From Bathymodiolus brooksi (Eukaryota > Mollusca > Bivalvia > Mytilida > Modiolidae), in NCBI GenBank assembly GCA_963680875.1, contig OY804578.1, positions 97,989,689 through 98,053,688 on the forward strand: 64,000 nucleotides of DNA, in the 5' to 3' direction. The first letter of the stretch is position 1. Every line of letters starts with the position of its first letter. The translations under genes and the position numbers were made by a program. Of this stretch, positions 10,863 to 22,392 are shown in pieces. The notes beneath the pieces are model-generated. The model was given only the letters and a program-made list of their open reading frames with translations. It had not been told where the DNA came from and did no database searches.

Positions 10863-11355
10863 CAGACAATGGACAAAAGTATTCGCATGCTTCCAATTTT
10901 CCATATATATTTCATATAAAACTATAATTTTTCAGAAGCTTATCCTGAAGTCAATTCACACCCGATTTCGATAATTTTTATATCAATAAAAACAGAATTG
11001 TATGTAGTTTTACTGTATGATTTCAAAATAATTTTCTATGATAAACATTTTGAGAATATACAAGCTAAATACACAACTGAATTAATTTCTTTCGAAATAC
11101 AATGCTTTAATAGATAGTACCTTTGTAGAAAAAATATTTAAGTTTGTGTTTAAATCATGGCGATTTGAAAAACATGCTTCAAAAAGTTATTTCAAAATTA
11201 CTACTATAAACTACATATCTTTCTGCTTTCCTTGATGAAATAATGATTAAAATCGGACGTGAATTGATTTCAAGATAATATTTTGAAAAACTGTAGTTTT
11301 ATATGAAATATATAGGGTAAATTTGTAGCGTGTGAATACTTTTGTCCATTGTCTG
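10863..11355. mobile_element. Tc1/mariner-type MITE with long TIRs, 493 bp
   Basis: Left end CAGACAATGGACAAAAGTAT and right end ATACTTTTGTCCATTGTCTG are exact complements, flanked by TA (10861-10862, 11356-11357). Weaker complementarity extends to roughly 150 bp each side (ATATATTTCATATAAAACTA; TCAATTCAC-CCGATTT). There is no transposase frame. TA target and TIR style fit Tc1/mariner. Confidence 0.85.
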
Positions 11356-11500
11356 TATCTCCAAGATTTAATTACTTGTAATAAAATTATCATATCCAAA
11401 AATTAGAAGTACTTTTCCTACAATGCGGAAATTCAGTGTGTCCGTCAACGATTCGATAATAGAAAGTTATTGCTATTTCCGGAGTTTGAATTTGCTACCA

Positions 11501-11802
11501 AAATTAGAAATTTTTCTAAGTAAAATTTACTTTTATTAAATAAATACTTACCACTATAAATTCTGAGACGCTCCCACAAGCGACCTTCACCCACAGTAGT
11601 TGAAAACCACCATCAAAATAACATTGAGATACTCCCTCAACACCGGATATATCCCAACAATTCACCCATAAACCTCATTCCATTTCCCCAAGAGAAGCCT
11701 CGACAGGGGATGAAGGGGAGGAACGGGTGGGACCTATAATTTATAGTGGTAAGTATTTATTTAATAAAAGTAAATTTTACTTAGAAAAAAATTTCTAATT
11801 TT
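11501..11802. repeat. Inverted repeat pair next to the DIRS fragment
   Basis: 11501-11563 and 11737-11802 are near-exact complements (AAGTAAAATTTACTTTTATT; TAAATACTTACCACTATAAA). A third copy of CTTACCACTATAAATTCTGA follows at about 11818. Unequal inverted terminal repeats with an internal complementary piece are a hallmark of DIRS retrotransposons, and the adjacent recombinase tail supports this reading. Confidence 0.65.
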
Positions 11803-11848
11803 ATAGCAATAAATAGCTTACCACTATAAATTCTGAGAAACTCAGAAT

Positions 11849-12136
11849 CTAACAGACAGCTGAATTCCCTGATCTCTCAGAAACCAAAGGAACACTGACA
11901 TGTTGAGCAGCAACTATAGGTCCAAGTGAAAAAAGACTGTCTGCTTGTGCAGACATAGATCTAAGATAAAAGGAAGTAAAAGAATCCTGACATCTCCAAA
12001 CCCCAGCTGACAAAACCTCTGAAATAGAGGCTGAATTAAAAAGTGCCCAGGAAGAAGCAAGGGCACGAACTTCATAACCCAGTACAGCAATTTTAATAAA
12101 AATCTGATATATAGTGGTTAAATTTAAAAAAAACAA
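11849..12136 (-). pseudogene. DIRS-type tyrosine recombinase, C-terminal fragment
   Basis: The minus-strand frame contains YEVRALASSWALFNSASISE, VLSAGVWRCQDSFTSFYLRS and LGPIVAAQ, matching the end of DIRS-family tyrosine recombinases (HxxRALA...SWA; FW/VWR; TFTSFYLRD). The family's box-2 HxxR is YEVR here (Arg at 24 kept, His changed to Tyr); the W is at 47 and the nucleophile Tyr at 57. The first ~18 residues are unrelated AT-rich sequence, so the true protein is cut off upstream. Confidence 0.75.
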
Positions 12137-13098
12137 TTATCAGGATCTCCCATGGAACAACACCATTGAAGAAGATACCTTCCGTTACCCAGACCTCTTT
12201 GCTGGTGGGAAAGGGATCAGTGTTTGGCCCATTGTCAAGGACTTCACCCCAACACCCTGTTCATGACCCTTTGACCTTGTTGGTTATTCTTGCTGGCTGC
12301 AAAAGGGCCCACATAATAGTTCAGGGAGCTTAAAATGTAGGTCCTCCACTGGATGTGTACCTATTCATTACTTCTAGAGATGTTATCTATATACATCTTT
12401 AATTGGACAATATCTTATTCAAACTTTTACTTTTTATGCGACGTTTTACTGCCACGACATCATGATATAATAGAAAAGTGCAAAATATCATTCCACCGGC
12501 TTGAAGTTGTTTTAGCAAATGCAAGTATTGACTGGAAGAGACAAATTGAACATACAATCGTCATTCAATTTTGTTTTAATTATCATTTATAATTGATTGG
12601 AACTAGAAATAAATGTGGGATTTACTGATTTCTTTTTGTACATCGAACCTCGGACATTCGCCCTCTGTCAATCTACTTTTGTTTTATCAATAAATATATA
12701 ACTAGGCATTGACCCCATCATTTCAAAACAAATGAATGTCCTTCGAGAGAAACAATTAAGTTATTAGAATTACTGTAAATTGTTCGCGTCTACGATAGAT
12801 ACTTACATGATAATTAACATTACAAACGCTATGGAGTCTAAATCAGAAGGTTTATTAAAATAAAAGGAAATATTAAGCCTATCTTGTTTTTCTTTTGAGG
12901 AGATTAATTATTCCGGTTCGTGATTTTTTAGAATAAAATCTAGTATGGATTTCAGTATATAATTTGGAATGATTAGAACGGCATTGCTGTGAAAATCAAC
13001 TAGGAATGCACGAGTTTGTATTTTATTTTTTTTTCCAGTACAAGAAAAGATTCTTCAATAAAACTGACATTTTATAGCAGTAAGATATACTAGCGAGT
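12137..13098. other. No intact gene; possible remnant of the DIRS-like element at left
   Basis: About 12150-12340 is less AT-rich than its surroundings and could be internal element sequence, but no motif was recognised. The rest shows nothing. Confidence 0.3.
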
Positions 13099-13349
13099 AG
13101 GGTTAGGGTTATGGTGTTTAATGCCACTTTCAACAATATTTCAGTTTTATTGGTGAAGGAAACCGGAGTACCCGGAGAAAACCACCGACCTGCCGATTGT
13201 CACTGACAAACTTTATCACATAATAATGTTGTATCGAGTACACCTCACATGAGAGGGATTCGAACTCACAACGTTAGTTATTATAGGCACTGATTGCACA
13301 GGTAGTTGGAAAGCCAACTACCATACGATCACGACCACAACGACACCCT
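13099..13349 (-). repeat. SINE type 1, near full length
   Basis: Reverse orientation: GGGTTAGGGTTATGGTGTTT (3' end), CCGGAGTACCCGGAGAAAAC, the B-box-like GGATTCGAACTCACAA, and the head complement CCATACGATCACGACCAC at the far end. Confidence 0.85.
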
Positions 13350-13724
13350 ACTAGTGAGTAAAGCTGTTTATAGTGGACAGGAAAATTATTTTATCCTTTT
13401 TGATAGTGAAGCACATATTTTCATAATATACCATAAGCTCCATATTTTTAGATGTCAGGAGACAAACAGCTTGCCTTTGTTGCGTGACAGCCGGGCTTGT
13501 TAAACGAAATTTATAAGGAGACCACTGGCTGCGCAGGATGTCAAAAGTTGAATAAAGTGATTCAATTGAAACTGAATGGCAATATTTTATTGTAGAAAAA
13601 GTAAACACAAGTCTCATTAAAATATCTCCAGTGGTTTCTTTGATACAGCTAATGCTTGCATCCCAAATTTTCAACGCTGGATTGGCAGACATTTTTTTTT
13701 CAAGCCTTGGCGGCTATATTTTTA

Positions 13725-13900
13725 ATCGTAGTGTAATCATATCGCCGCTGACGTTGTGAGTACGAATCCCGTTAATGATCAGGGAGTTCGATACTACATT
13801 TAAAAAAAAGAAGTTTGTCAACGACCTGTCACAGGTTGGTTTACTCCGCCAATAAAAAAATAAAGTCCGCGGTTGTTGTGTCACGTCCAAGGTTAGTGTG
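13725..13900 (+). repeat. SINE type 1, degraded
   Basis: The head (TCGTAGTGTAATCATATCG), B-box-like GTGAGTACGAATCCCG and AAGTTTGTCAACGACCTGTC are recognisable; the 3' module is lost. Confidence 0.6.
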
Positions 13901-14063
13901 TGTCGAAACATCCATAGATGCTTCCCAATCCCACCTTTTTCTATATGCCGATATCTGTGAATATGTTGCTGCCGTGAATACCCGAAATACAGCTCACTTG
14001 ACGTTAAACAACATTCAATCAATCGATGCTGATATATGAACTTTTTTTGTTCTTTCAAAGTGA

Positions 14064-14228
14064 TGTAGGGGGCGTCGTGATCGTATGGTAATTGGATTTA
14101 CTATCTGTGTCATGTCATAAAGTTTGTCAATGACTTGCAACAGGTTGGTGGTTTTATCCGGGTATTCCAGTTTTCTCCCCAATAAAACTGAAATATTGTT
14201 GAAAGTGGCGTTAAACACCATAACTCTA
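14064..14228 (+). repeat. SINE type 1, internally deleted
   Basis: Head GGGGCGTCGTGATCGTATGG, then directly the ATAAAGTTTGTCAATGACTT block and the 3' module GAAATATTGTTGAAAGTGGC. The B-box region is deleted. Confidence 0.75.
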
Positions 14229-14331
14229 AATTAATGTTATATGTCCGTGGAAAACAAGCTGGAAATCTGATATATAAGACAAATTAGTAGTTGAAATTAC
14301 TTGGGGTTATAACATTTTGAGCACAGTTTTT

Positions 14332-14826
14332 GTCATGACTTACCACCGGGTTTGTAATTAGAGTAACACGACGGGTCCCGGTTTTTGTCATGACTTACCA
14401 CCGGGTTTGTAACTAGAGTAACACGACGTGTCCCGGTTTTTGTCATGACTTACCACCGGGTTTGTAACTAGAGTAACACGACAGGTCCCGGTTTTTGTCA
14501 TGATTTACCACCGGGTTTGTAACTAGAGTAACACGACGTGTCCCGGTTTTTGTCATGACTTACCACCGGGTTTGTATCTAGAGTAACACGACATGTCCCG
14601 GTTTTTGTCATGACTTACCACCGGGTTTGTTACTAGAATAACACGACGTGTCCCGGTTTTTGTCATGACTTGCCACCGGGTTTGTATCTAGAGTAACACG
14701 ACGTGTCCCGGTTTTTGTCATGACTTACCACCGGGTTTGTAACTAGAGTAACACGACGGGTCCCGGTTTTGTCATGACTTACCACCGGGTTTGTAACTAG
14801 AGTAACACGACGGGTCCCGGTTTTTA
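14332..14826. repeat. 55-bp minisatellite, nine copies
   Basis: Unit GTCATGACTTACCACCGGGT + TTGTAACTAGAGTAACACGA + CGTGTCCCGGTTTTT, tandem without spacers; one copy is a base short. Variation is confined to a few positions (CGGG/CGTG/CATG; AACT/ATCT). A minus-strand frame from 15016 runs into it and repeats TGTRRVTLVTNPVVSHDK; it has no other gene-like feature. Confidence 0.9.
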
Positions 14827-15149
14827 GTGGTGCTCGTTTTACTGTATCTTCAGTTTTCTTTGTAGTGTTTTGTAGATTTTTATTTGTCCTTTTGTTCTTT
14901 TTCTTTTGGCCATTGTGTTGTTTGTATTTCGATTTACGGATTCTGATTACCCATATGGTATCTTCAAACTCTTCTTGTTCTCGTGCCATACTCGAAATAA
15001 CAGCCAATCGGAACACTGTATAATATACATTAAGTGTTCTGATTATATGATTTTGGAGTACAAAACTCGTACTCGATAAATTTATGACCGTGAGGTTAGG
15101 TCAGGACATTTGGGTCAGACGATGAACCAGAGACTCCCAGGAGCCTGTA
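14827..15149. other. No confident gene; basic minus-strand frame
   Basis: The minus strand is open from about 15016 with a Lys/Asn/Thr-rich sequence (QHNGQKKKNKRTNKNLQNTT) that enters the 55-bp array. Nothing recognisable; probably chance. Confidence 0.3.
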
Positions 15150-15151
15150 AT

Positions 15152-16533
15152 CGCTCACCTGGATCAAAGCTGCTTTCAATAACAACGCAATTGCACTGTG
15201 GCGGCCATCTTGGTAGGAGAGCGTGACTGCCGGGCACAATTTTGGAAGAGGATCATCCAATGACTATTCCATCAAAGTTTGGTTCTAATTGAGCTACTGG
15301 TTCCAGACAAGATGGCTTTTATGTGAATTTCCCATAGGGTCCTATGTTAAACTAAGTTCAGCTGAGCAGCCATCTTGGTCAGAAGGCGGGACCACCAGAC
15401 ACAATTTTGAAGAGGACCATCCAATGACTTTTTTTTTTATCAAAGTTTGATTCCAATTGAGCAACTGGTTCCAGACCAGAAGATTTTTATGTGAATTTCC
15501 CATAGGGTCCTATGTCAAGCTAAGTTCGGTTGTGGGGGTCATCTTGGCCGAAGGGCCGAACACATTTTTGGAAGAGAACCATCCAATGACTATTTTATCA
15601 AAATTTTGTTCTTATTGAGCAAATGGTTTCAGACAAGAAGATTTTTATGGGAATTCTCCATAGGGTCCTATGTTAAATTAAGTTCGGCTATGGCGGCCAT
15701 CTTGGTCGGTGTTCTGAAATGCCAGACACAATTTTGGAAGGGGATCACCCAAGGATCATTTCAGCAAAGCTTGGTTGAGATTGGCTCAGTAGTTTCAGAG
15801 GAGAAGATTTTCTTTAAATTTCATCCCCCCTTTATTCTATTTTTAGCTTGGCGGCCATCTTGGTTGGAAGTCGGGATCATCGGACACAATTTTGGAAGGG
15901 GCCATCCAAGGACCATTCCACCAAAGTTTGGTTGCAATTGACCCAGTGGTTTCTGAGGAGAAGATTTTTATGTGAATTTCCCATAGGGTCCTATGTTAAG
16001 CTAAGTTCGGCTGTGGGGGCCATCTTGGTCGAAGGGTCGAACCCCCGGACACATTTTTGGAAGAGAACCATCCAATGACTATTTCATCAAAATTTAGTTC
16101 TTAATGAGCAAATAGTTTCAGACAAGATTTTTATGGGAATTTCCCATAGGGTCCTATGTTAAATTAAGTTCGGCTGTGGCGGCCATCTTGGTCTGAGGTC
16201 TGAAATGCCGGACACAATTTTGGAAGGGGACCACCCAAGGATCATTTCAGCAAAGCTTGGTTGAGATTGGCTCAGTAGTTTCAGAGGAGAAGATTTTTTT
16301 AAAATTTCATCCCCCTTTTTCTATTTTTAACTTGGCGGCCATCTTGGTTGGAAGCCGGGATCACCGGACACAATTTTGGAAGGATGCAACCCAAGGACCA
16401 TTCCACCAAAGTTTGGTTGCAATTGGCCTAGTGGTTTCTGAGGAGAAGATTAAAATGTGAAATGTTGACGGACGGACGACGGACGAAAAGTGATGGCAAT
16501 AGCTCGCATGGCCTAAAGGCCAGGTGAGCTAAA
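15152..16533. repeat. ~160-bp unit array element with GGTGAGCT end
   Basis: Eight units, each with GGCGGCCATCTTGGT (about 15200, 15365, 15530, 15692, 15850, 16013, 16178, 16335), GACACAATTTTGGAAG, CAAAGTTTGGTT and CCCATAGGGTCCTATGTTAA. Units alternate between a CCCATAGGGTCC-containing and a TTCATCCCCC-containing type. After the last unit come GACGGACGGACGACGGACGA and GGCCTAAAGGCCAGGTGAGC; the left end has GCTCACCTGG (about 15153), so the termini are inverted. This looks like a non-autonomous element of a family widespread in bivalves; the transposition class is unknown to me. Confidence 0.75.
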
Positions 16534-16849
16534 AAGCAGATAAATATATGTCTATGGTTGGACTTGGGGTACATGTTTTTTCTAAAGCTCAGCTGTTTTA
16601 TGAATAATGGCTTTGTAAATAAACATTTCAATGGCAGAGAACAGTTACTAGAGGCTAATGTAATTTGTAACATGTTTTAAAATGAGTCAGTGTTTGTATT
16701 GTAGTTCATTTATTTTTCCTAAAACAATTTTCCGTCAAGTAATGATGTTACATCTATTGATAAGAAATCCTTGTTGAAAGATATTGAAATCAAAATCAGA
16801 ACTGACTTGTCCATTGGAGAAATTGACAACTACATGGGAGTAGGGGTGT
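16534..16849. other. No gene seen
   Basis: AT-rich spacer. Confidence 0.3.
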
Positions 16850-16942
16850 GGTGTAAAATGTCTATTTCAGCTATATTTCAGTCATCTTTTAGGAGATCAG
16901 TTTTATTGGTTGAGAAAACCGAAGTACTCAGATACAGGGATG
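16850..16942 (-). repeat. SINE type 1 fragment
   Basis: Only the 3' half is present: AATGTCTATTTCAGCTATAT, CAGTTTTATTGGTTGAG and a mutated CCGAAGTACTC. Confidence 0.6.
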
Positions 16943-17747
16943 CCATAATTGTCATATAATTACTGACACGTTATTTGTTTTTTTTTTAATAACGGTGTCC
17001 AACACATATTTTGGTGTGTTTTTGTTTTTTGGTTTTTTGCCAGTTTCTCCGAATAATATACACGTCCTTTTAACCGAAGTGTTCACCATAAGACACTTAT
17101 GTCCTTAAATCATAAAAACACAGAATGTGTTTTATGTTCAATACTTCCATTCTGTGTTTAATTTATAAAATGCGTTTTGGTTAAAATACTATTTTGTGTG
17201 TAAATGTTGTAAAAGTGGTATTTTGAGAGAAAAAAAATGTTTACACATTGCACCGAATACATCAAGATGTCCACGTGGACCACCATGGACTAATTATAAT
17301 ATTCCTTCAAAATTATAACATAAATTGTTATTCACCAATGGCATATGTTCATATGTTCCATATTTGAGCTAAAACCAGGGGATAATTCGTGTGATCTGGT
17401 AGAGTAGGTAGTTCCTGTTCCACTGGTTGCACCCGTCGTTCGTTTCCACTTGCATAATGGTCTTTGGGAAATAGATAATAAAACTAGCTTTAAGAACTAT
17501 CTCTCATGACGTCATGTGTAGAGATTTAATAATACTCGCAACAATAATATCTTCTGATTCAACTAGTGGAAGATGAAATGCAATATGTATTATGTCGAAT
17601 TTATGGAGAAAAAAAACATTTTAAAAATATTTTGGAAACAATTGTTAAAAATACCATTGCGAAAAGTTACCAATTGTTTCCTCCTAAAAACGAAATTGCA
17701 TGGGAATATACGTAATGCTTGGCTTCAATTAATACGGTTTGGTTTAG
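16943..17747. other. No gene seen
   Basis: Near 17085-17200 there are repeats of ATAAAACACAGAATGTGTTT and CATTCTGTGTTTAATT, giving short inverted repeats. No coding signal. Confidence 0.35.
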
Positions 17748-17858
17748 TTTATGGTGTGTAACGCCACTTTCAACAATATTTCAGTTTTATCGTTGCGGTC
17801 AGTTTTATTGGTGGAGGAAACCGGAGTACCCGGAGAAAACCACCGACCTTCAGTTAAT
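17748..17858 (-). repeat. SINE type 1, 3' half
   Basis: TTATGGTGTGTAACGCCACT, CAATATTTCAGTTTTATCG and CCGGAGTACCCGGAGAAAAC are intact; the copy stops at CACCGACCT. Confidence 0.8.
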
Positions 17859-19071
17859 ACGATATTTCTGTATCTTCCAACTAGAACTTAACTACATTGT
17901 ACGTTAACGGTATCAATTCTCAAGGACTTACTTCCCCCGATGAATGTAATGCTGAAAATACTTGTGGCAAGAAACTGAGGTAAACACAAATTATCATATT
18001 TGCAACAATTTTATTGTTAACTTCATAACAAATGATATCACAAACAAAACTTCTATAACGTTAAATCTTACTATTTATCTAATGCACTTGCCAACATATT
18101 TCTTCTATTTCTATACAAAATGTGCAACTTAAAACGCACCAACAATAATGATGATTATAAAAACACTTATATTCTACTCCTCACCACGTACGCGCGCCTC
18201 GCATTCACTGAGGATTCTATCTCCAAGGTCAAAGCAAGTATACACAGCCTAAAAATATCTCACAAAACAGAAAAATAAAGTAAATAAAACGGAGATTTAA
18301 ATTTCAGATGAAAATGCAACAAAGGAGGTAACATTATTTATTGCAACTGCATTGAATATATTAATGTAAATCATTATACAGAGGAAAACTGGGTTTGTTT
18401 TTATTGTGAAAAGCTTATGACATTTTCTCTCTACGTAAATACCTCCAACTAATCACACATTGTAACAGTACAACACATTTAGTTGTATAATAATTTAATG
18501 ACTCTCCTCCCTCAATTTGGCATCCGTTATAACAAGCAAATTTCCAACATAATTATATTACAATTTCTGATAATTTCACGCATTATTCAAATCTAACACA
18601 TGACACCGGAACTGCATCTTCCCGGGCCAACGACCACGACCACGGCACGTGTCTACATAGTGTCTCACCGATATTGTGTGTGGACACAGACCTTAGGCTT
18701 TTGACTCGGGAAGATGCCAAAATCTAGAAGACAAATTAACACTACCTTTGTATATATACATGATATGTTTTAACAACATCGATCTACGATCAGTTACCAC
18801 AATAATTGATGCAATTAATATATAAGTGCGATAATGATCTCTTGGTAATAGGGTAATGACCGTTAAACCCAGTCTTATATTGTATGCCATTTTGAAGTAA
18901 TCTTTTTTTTTTTAGCTTACATTTAGTTAACTTTTTGAGCAGAAAACTATATGAATATTTTTTTTCTAATTCATATTCGGTAAACTACATTAAAATAATT
19001 TTAGTTGTGAAGTTTAGTTACGTTGGGTGGAGGTCTTGGGACATAAAATTATTATAAAAAATATTTTAATT
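17859..19071. other. No gene seen
   Basis: Only a weak inverted repeat (GCATCTTCCCGGG at 18615 against CTCGGGAAGATGCC at 18704) was noticed. Confidence 0.35.
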
Positions 19072-19219
19072 GAGGGTTAGGGTATGATGTTTAATGCCAC
19101 TTTCAACAATATTTCAGTTTTATCGTCACGTGGAGGTCAGTTTATTGGTAGAGGACACCGGAGTACCCGGAGAAATCCACCGACCACCATACGATCACGG
19201 CTACAACGCCCCCGTCCCC
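19072..19219 (-). repeat. SINE type 1, internally deleted
   Basis: The 3' module (GGGTTAGGGTATGATGTTTA) and core are followed directly by the head complement CCATACGATCACGGCTAC; the middle and B box are missing. Confidence 0.8.
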
Positions 19220-20980
19220 CCATTTTAATTGATATTCAGCATGTTCAGTGAATACAATAATATAATTTTAGTTATGAAGTTTACCAAGTCTTCACATATA
19301 GTTAAGGTACCTTGAATGGGGGTGTTTTAAGCTATCCGGACCGGAGTTAACAGTGATATGACCAAATGGTTATTACTTTAAAGTATATAATTATGCAAGT
19401 ACAAATGTAATTTAAAATAACGACAACATGAACACTTTAATCATATTATATTAGTGTATTGGCTTATTTGATTACTTTAACCAAGGATATGTTATATTTA
19501 AATACCATATTTTTGTTCTCTCATACGGATCACAAAATTTGAATAGTTTATGTAAAGCGTGAATTTATTGGATATGATAAAAGGTATGCAAAGCTATATG
19601 TACCGTTACGGATTTCAAGTGTTCAAAATATTTAAGTCTGAACGGGATTTCATCCTGTATAAAGGAGAATGACTTACAAAATATACACATATTGAGGTCA
19701 GGTGGACTGGTTAGTTTACCCGTGTATATGCATAGACTCTGTTATTAGATCAAAGAAAATTATTTGTAATATTAATGAATGAACAAAGTTTAAAATGTGC
19801 ATTTCATTTCTATTTAGCAAAACCAATGCTGAACAGACATGGTTATAATCTCTACAATGAAGAGACGGACAATAGACTAACCACAGAAAAAACATCTTAT
19901 AAAAATAAATATACAAAAGAGAAACAATATCAACAAAGTTTTTGTATTTTGCACCAATTGATTCTTCCGTCTATCAGGTATATTTGGTCATTTGTAAAAA
20001 TCTTATCAGCTGTTGCCGCTTGGTATTTTAAACATTTTAAAAAATATTTTCAACAAACACTTGCACTGTATGCAATGCATTAAATAAAGTTTAATGATCA
20101 ACAATATAACAAACCAACATCAACACGGTCACAAACCACTCATTTGGCAAACCTTACATTCTAAAACAGTAACAATAACTCCGACAGAAGTCGATACTAA
20201 GGAACGATGACCTGTCTTGGTGGAACTGTACAAACATTTGACAGGGTTTACCTCTAAATTAGTTCCCAATCGGGCCTCCCACTTGGTAGCATATAAACAT
20301 TTTACTATCATAGAGTTTGACCGAATTTAAAAGATTCACTCGTCTATAAACTTTTTAAAATTCATCCGATAACATGTGCTATAATCCCTCTTTTTACAGA
20401 TCTGTGCCAATTTACTTTCATTATTTTCAAAACCTCACACAAGTATTTATATATATCAGTGTTAACAAGAACATGAACAAACACGTTAGTATTGTTTCAT
20501 AAACATTGAGGTATATATTTTATAAATAAGATTAGAACTCTATGTATCACAAAATTAAACATATTGAAAAGATCATATTACACAAGATTGAACATTTTAA
20601 AAAGAAAAATAATAAATACAAATATATTTAAGTACACACAGGAAGATTTTGCACGATTGACAATTTTGCTTTTGAAATGCTTTTTAATGTTAAACCATTG
20701 ACTGGTAAGATGATTCCAACCAAAGGATTGATCATATATACACTAGGCTACCAAAAAATGAGATGTGAATGGCCACAATAAACACAGCTAGGTGTATATG
20801 CACCAGACTTGTCAAAATTGCACAGACACTTGCTGACGCTCTGTGGTTATCTCCAGATTTTTAAAAGGATTTCAAACATTTTGATACACGGGGTCCCCTT
20901 ATTTCCCATGAAGACAATTCTCTTAAAAACCTGATAGCAATTAAAGAGCAAAATTTAAAGCAAGATATACTAGTATGTAA
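19220..20980. other. No gene seen
   Basis: About 1.7 kb of AT-rich DNA. The longest open frame (about 100 codons near 19775) has no domain or motif. Confidence 0.35.
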
Positions 20981-20984
20981 AAAA

Positions 20985-21640
20985 TAAATCAAGGGCAACG
21001 CAAAGCGTGGCGTATCCTCTCGCCTAAAAATTTGACCTTTGACCTTGAAAATCAATAGGGTTCCAGATTCTCTTAAGGACTAAGTATATACCACCAAGTT
21101 TGGTCAACATCCATTGAAGGATGTTAATTCTAGTGTTCACAAGGATGTTACAGGGTAAAAATTAGACCCTGTGACCTTGACCTTTGACTTTGATAATCAA
21201 TAGGTTTCCAGACTCACCTAAGTATGTACCAAGTTTGGTCAAAATCCATTGAAGGATGTTGATTCTAGTGTTCACAAGGATGTTATGCGGTAAAAAAATT
21301 TGACCCAGTGACCTTGACCTTTGACCTTGAAAATCAACAGGGTTTCAGATTCTCTTAAGGACTAAGTATGTACCAAGCTTGGTCAAAATCCATTGAAGGA
21401 TGTTGATTCTAGAGTGTTCACAAGGATGTTACAGGGTAACAATTAGACCCTGTGACCTTGACCTTTGACATTGAAAATCAACAGGGTTCCAGATTCTCTT
21501 AAGGACTAAGTATGTACCAAGCTTGGTCAAAATCCATTGAAGGATGTTGATTCTAGAGTGTTCACAAGGATGTTACGGAAGGACGGACGGTAGCGTTACT
21601 ATATCCCTTCGCAACTTCGTTGGCGAGGGGAAAATAAAAC
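20985..21640. repeat. ~140-bp unit array element with GGACGGACGG cap
   Basis: Begins AGGGCAACGCAAAGCGTGGC, then about four units with TGACCTTGACCTTTGAC, AATCAACAGGGTTCCAGATT, GTACCAAGCTTGGTCAAAAT and CACAAGGATGTTAC. It ends with GGAAGGACGGACGGTAGCG and CTTCGCAACTTCGTTGGCGA. The head AACGCAAAGCGTGGCG and end CTTCGCAACTTCG are the fixed parts. Same plan as the 15.2-16.5 kb element but unrelated unit sequence. Confidence 0.75.
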
Positions 21641-21711
21641 TATCAAGAACAATACACATGTAATATGAAAAAAATAAGAGATCCTAATTCATGCGACAAA
21701 GTTGTTCCAGA

Positions 21712-21890
21712 TTTGGTTTATGGTGTTTAACGCCACTTTCAACAACATTTCAGTTATATCGTGAGGGACAGTTTTATTGGTGGAGGAAATCGGAGTATCC
21801 GGAGAAAACCACCGACCTGTCGCAAGTCACTGACACACTTTATCATATAATGTTGTATCGAGTCCACCTTGCCATGAACGGAATTTGAAA
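21712..21890 (-). repeat. SINE type 1
   Basis: TTATGGTGTTTAACGCCACT at the 3' end, CGGAGAAAACCACCGACCTG in the core, truncated near CCATGAACGGAATTTG where the B box would lie. Confidence 0.8.
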
Positions 21891-22127
21891 ATTGGTTGCA
21901 ATAAGTCCGAAAGGAACAATATTTCTAGAAAAGTAAATCCAAGATTGATAATTTTTCTAGTTAAAAAGGTAATTGGAATAATTTTCTTAGCTTGAAAAGA
22001 GCTATTACTTCATAGTAAATTATGGTATATGTAAGACTTCAAGACTTTTATTACACTCTGACAGTATACACTGTTACAATAGGCAAACAATAGAAACTTT
22101 AGTTCGTCCTTTCCAATTTCAAACCAG

Positions 22128-22392
22128 TACTGGTCCGTCGTGGTCGCGATCTTATGGTACTTGGGTTTATAATTACCTATGCATTGCAATCGGTGCCTAT
22201 CATCACTAAAGTTGTGACTTCGAACCCCTTTCAAGGCGAGGTGTACGCGATACATCATTATGTGATAAATTTTGTCAGCGACTTGCGACAGGTCGGTGGT
22301 TTTCTCCGGTTTCCTCCACCAATAAAATGGACCACCACGATATAACTGAAATATTGTTGAAAGTGGCATTAAACACCATAACCATAATCAAT
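22128..22392 (+). repeat. SINE type 1, near full length
   Basis: Head GTCGTGGTCGCGATCTTATG, B-box-like GTGACTTCGAACCCC, core CAGGTCGGTGGTTTTCTCCG and 3' module GAAATATTGTTGAAAGTGGC, ending ACCATAACCATAATC. Confidence 0.85.

Noticed and set aside
13099..13120. Interstitial telomere (GGGTTAGGGTTA)
   Set aside because: Only two units, at a constant position at the end of SINE copies.
14332..14826. CRISPR-like 55-bp repeats
   Set aside because: Contiguous units without unique spacers.
14663..15016. Basic Lys/Asn-rich frame as a gene
   Set aside because: Half of it is the 55-bp array; no start context, no homologue recognised, no neighbouring exon.
15606..16460. Open frames of 67-111 codons as exons
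   Set aside because: They repeat the same residues (VSEEKIF, KFHPPF) because they lie in the ~160-bp unit array.
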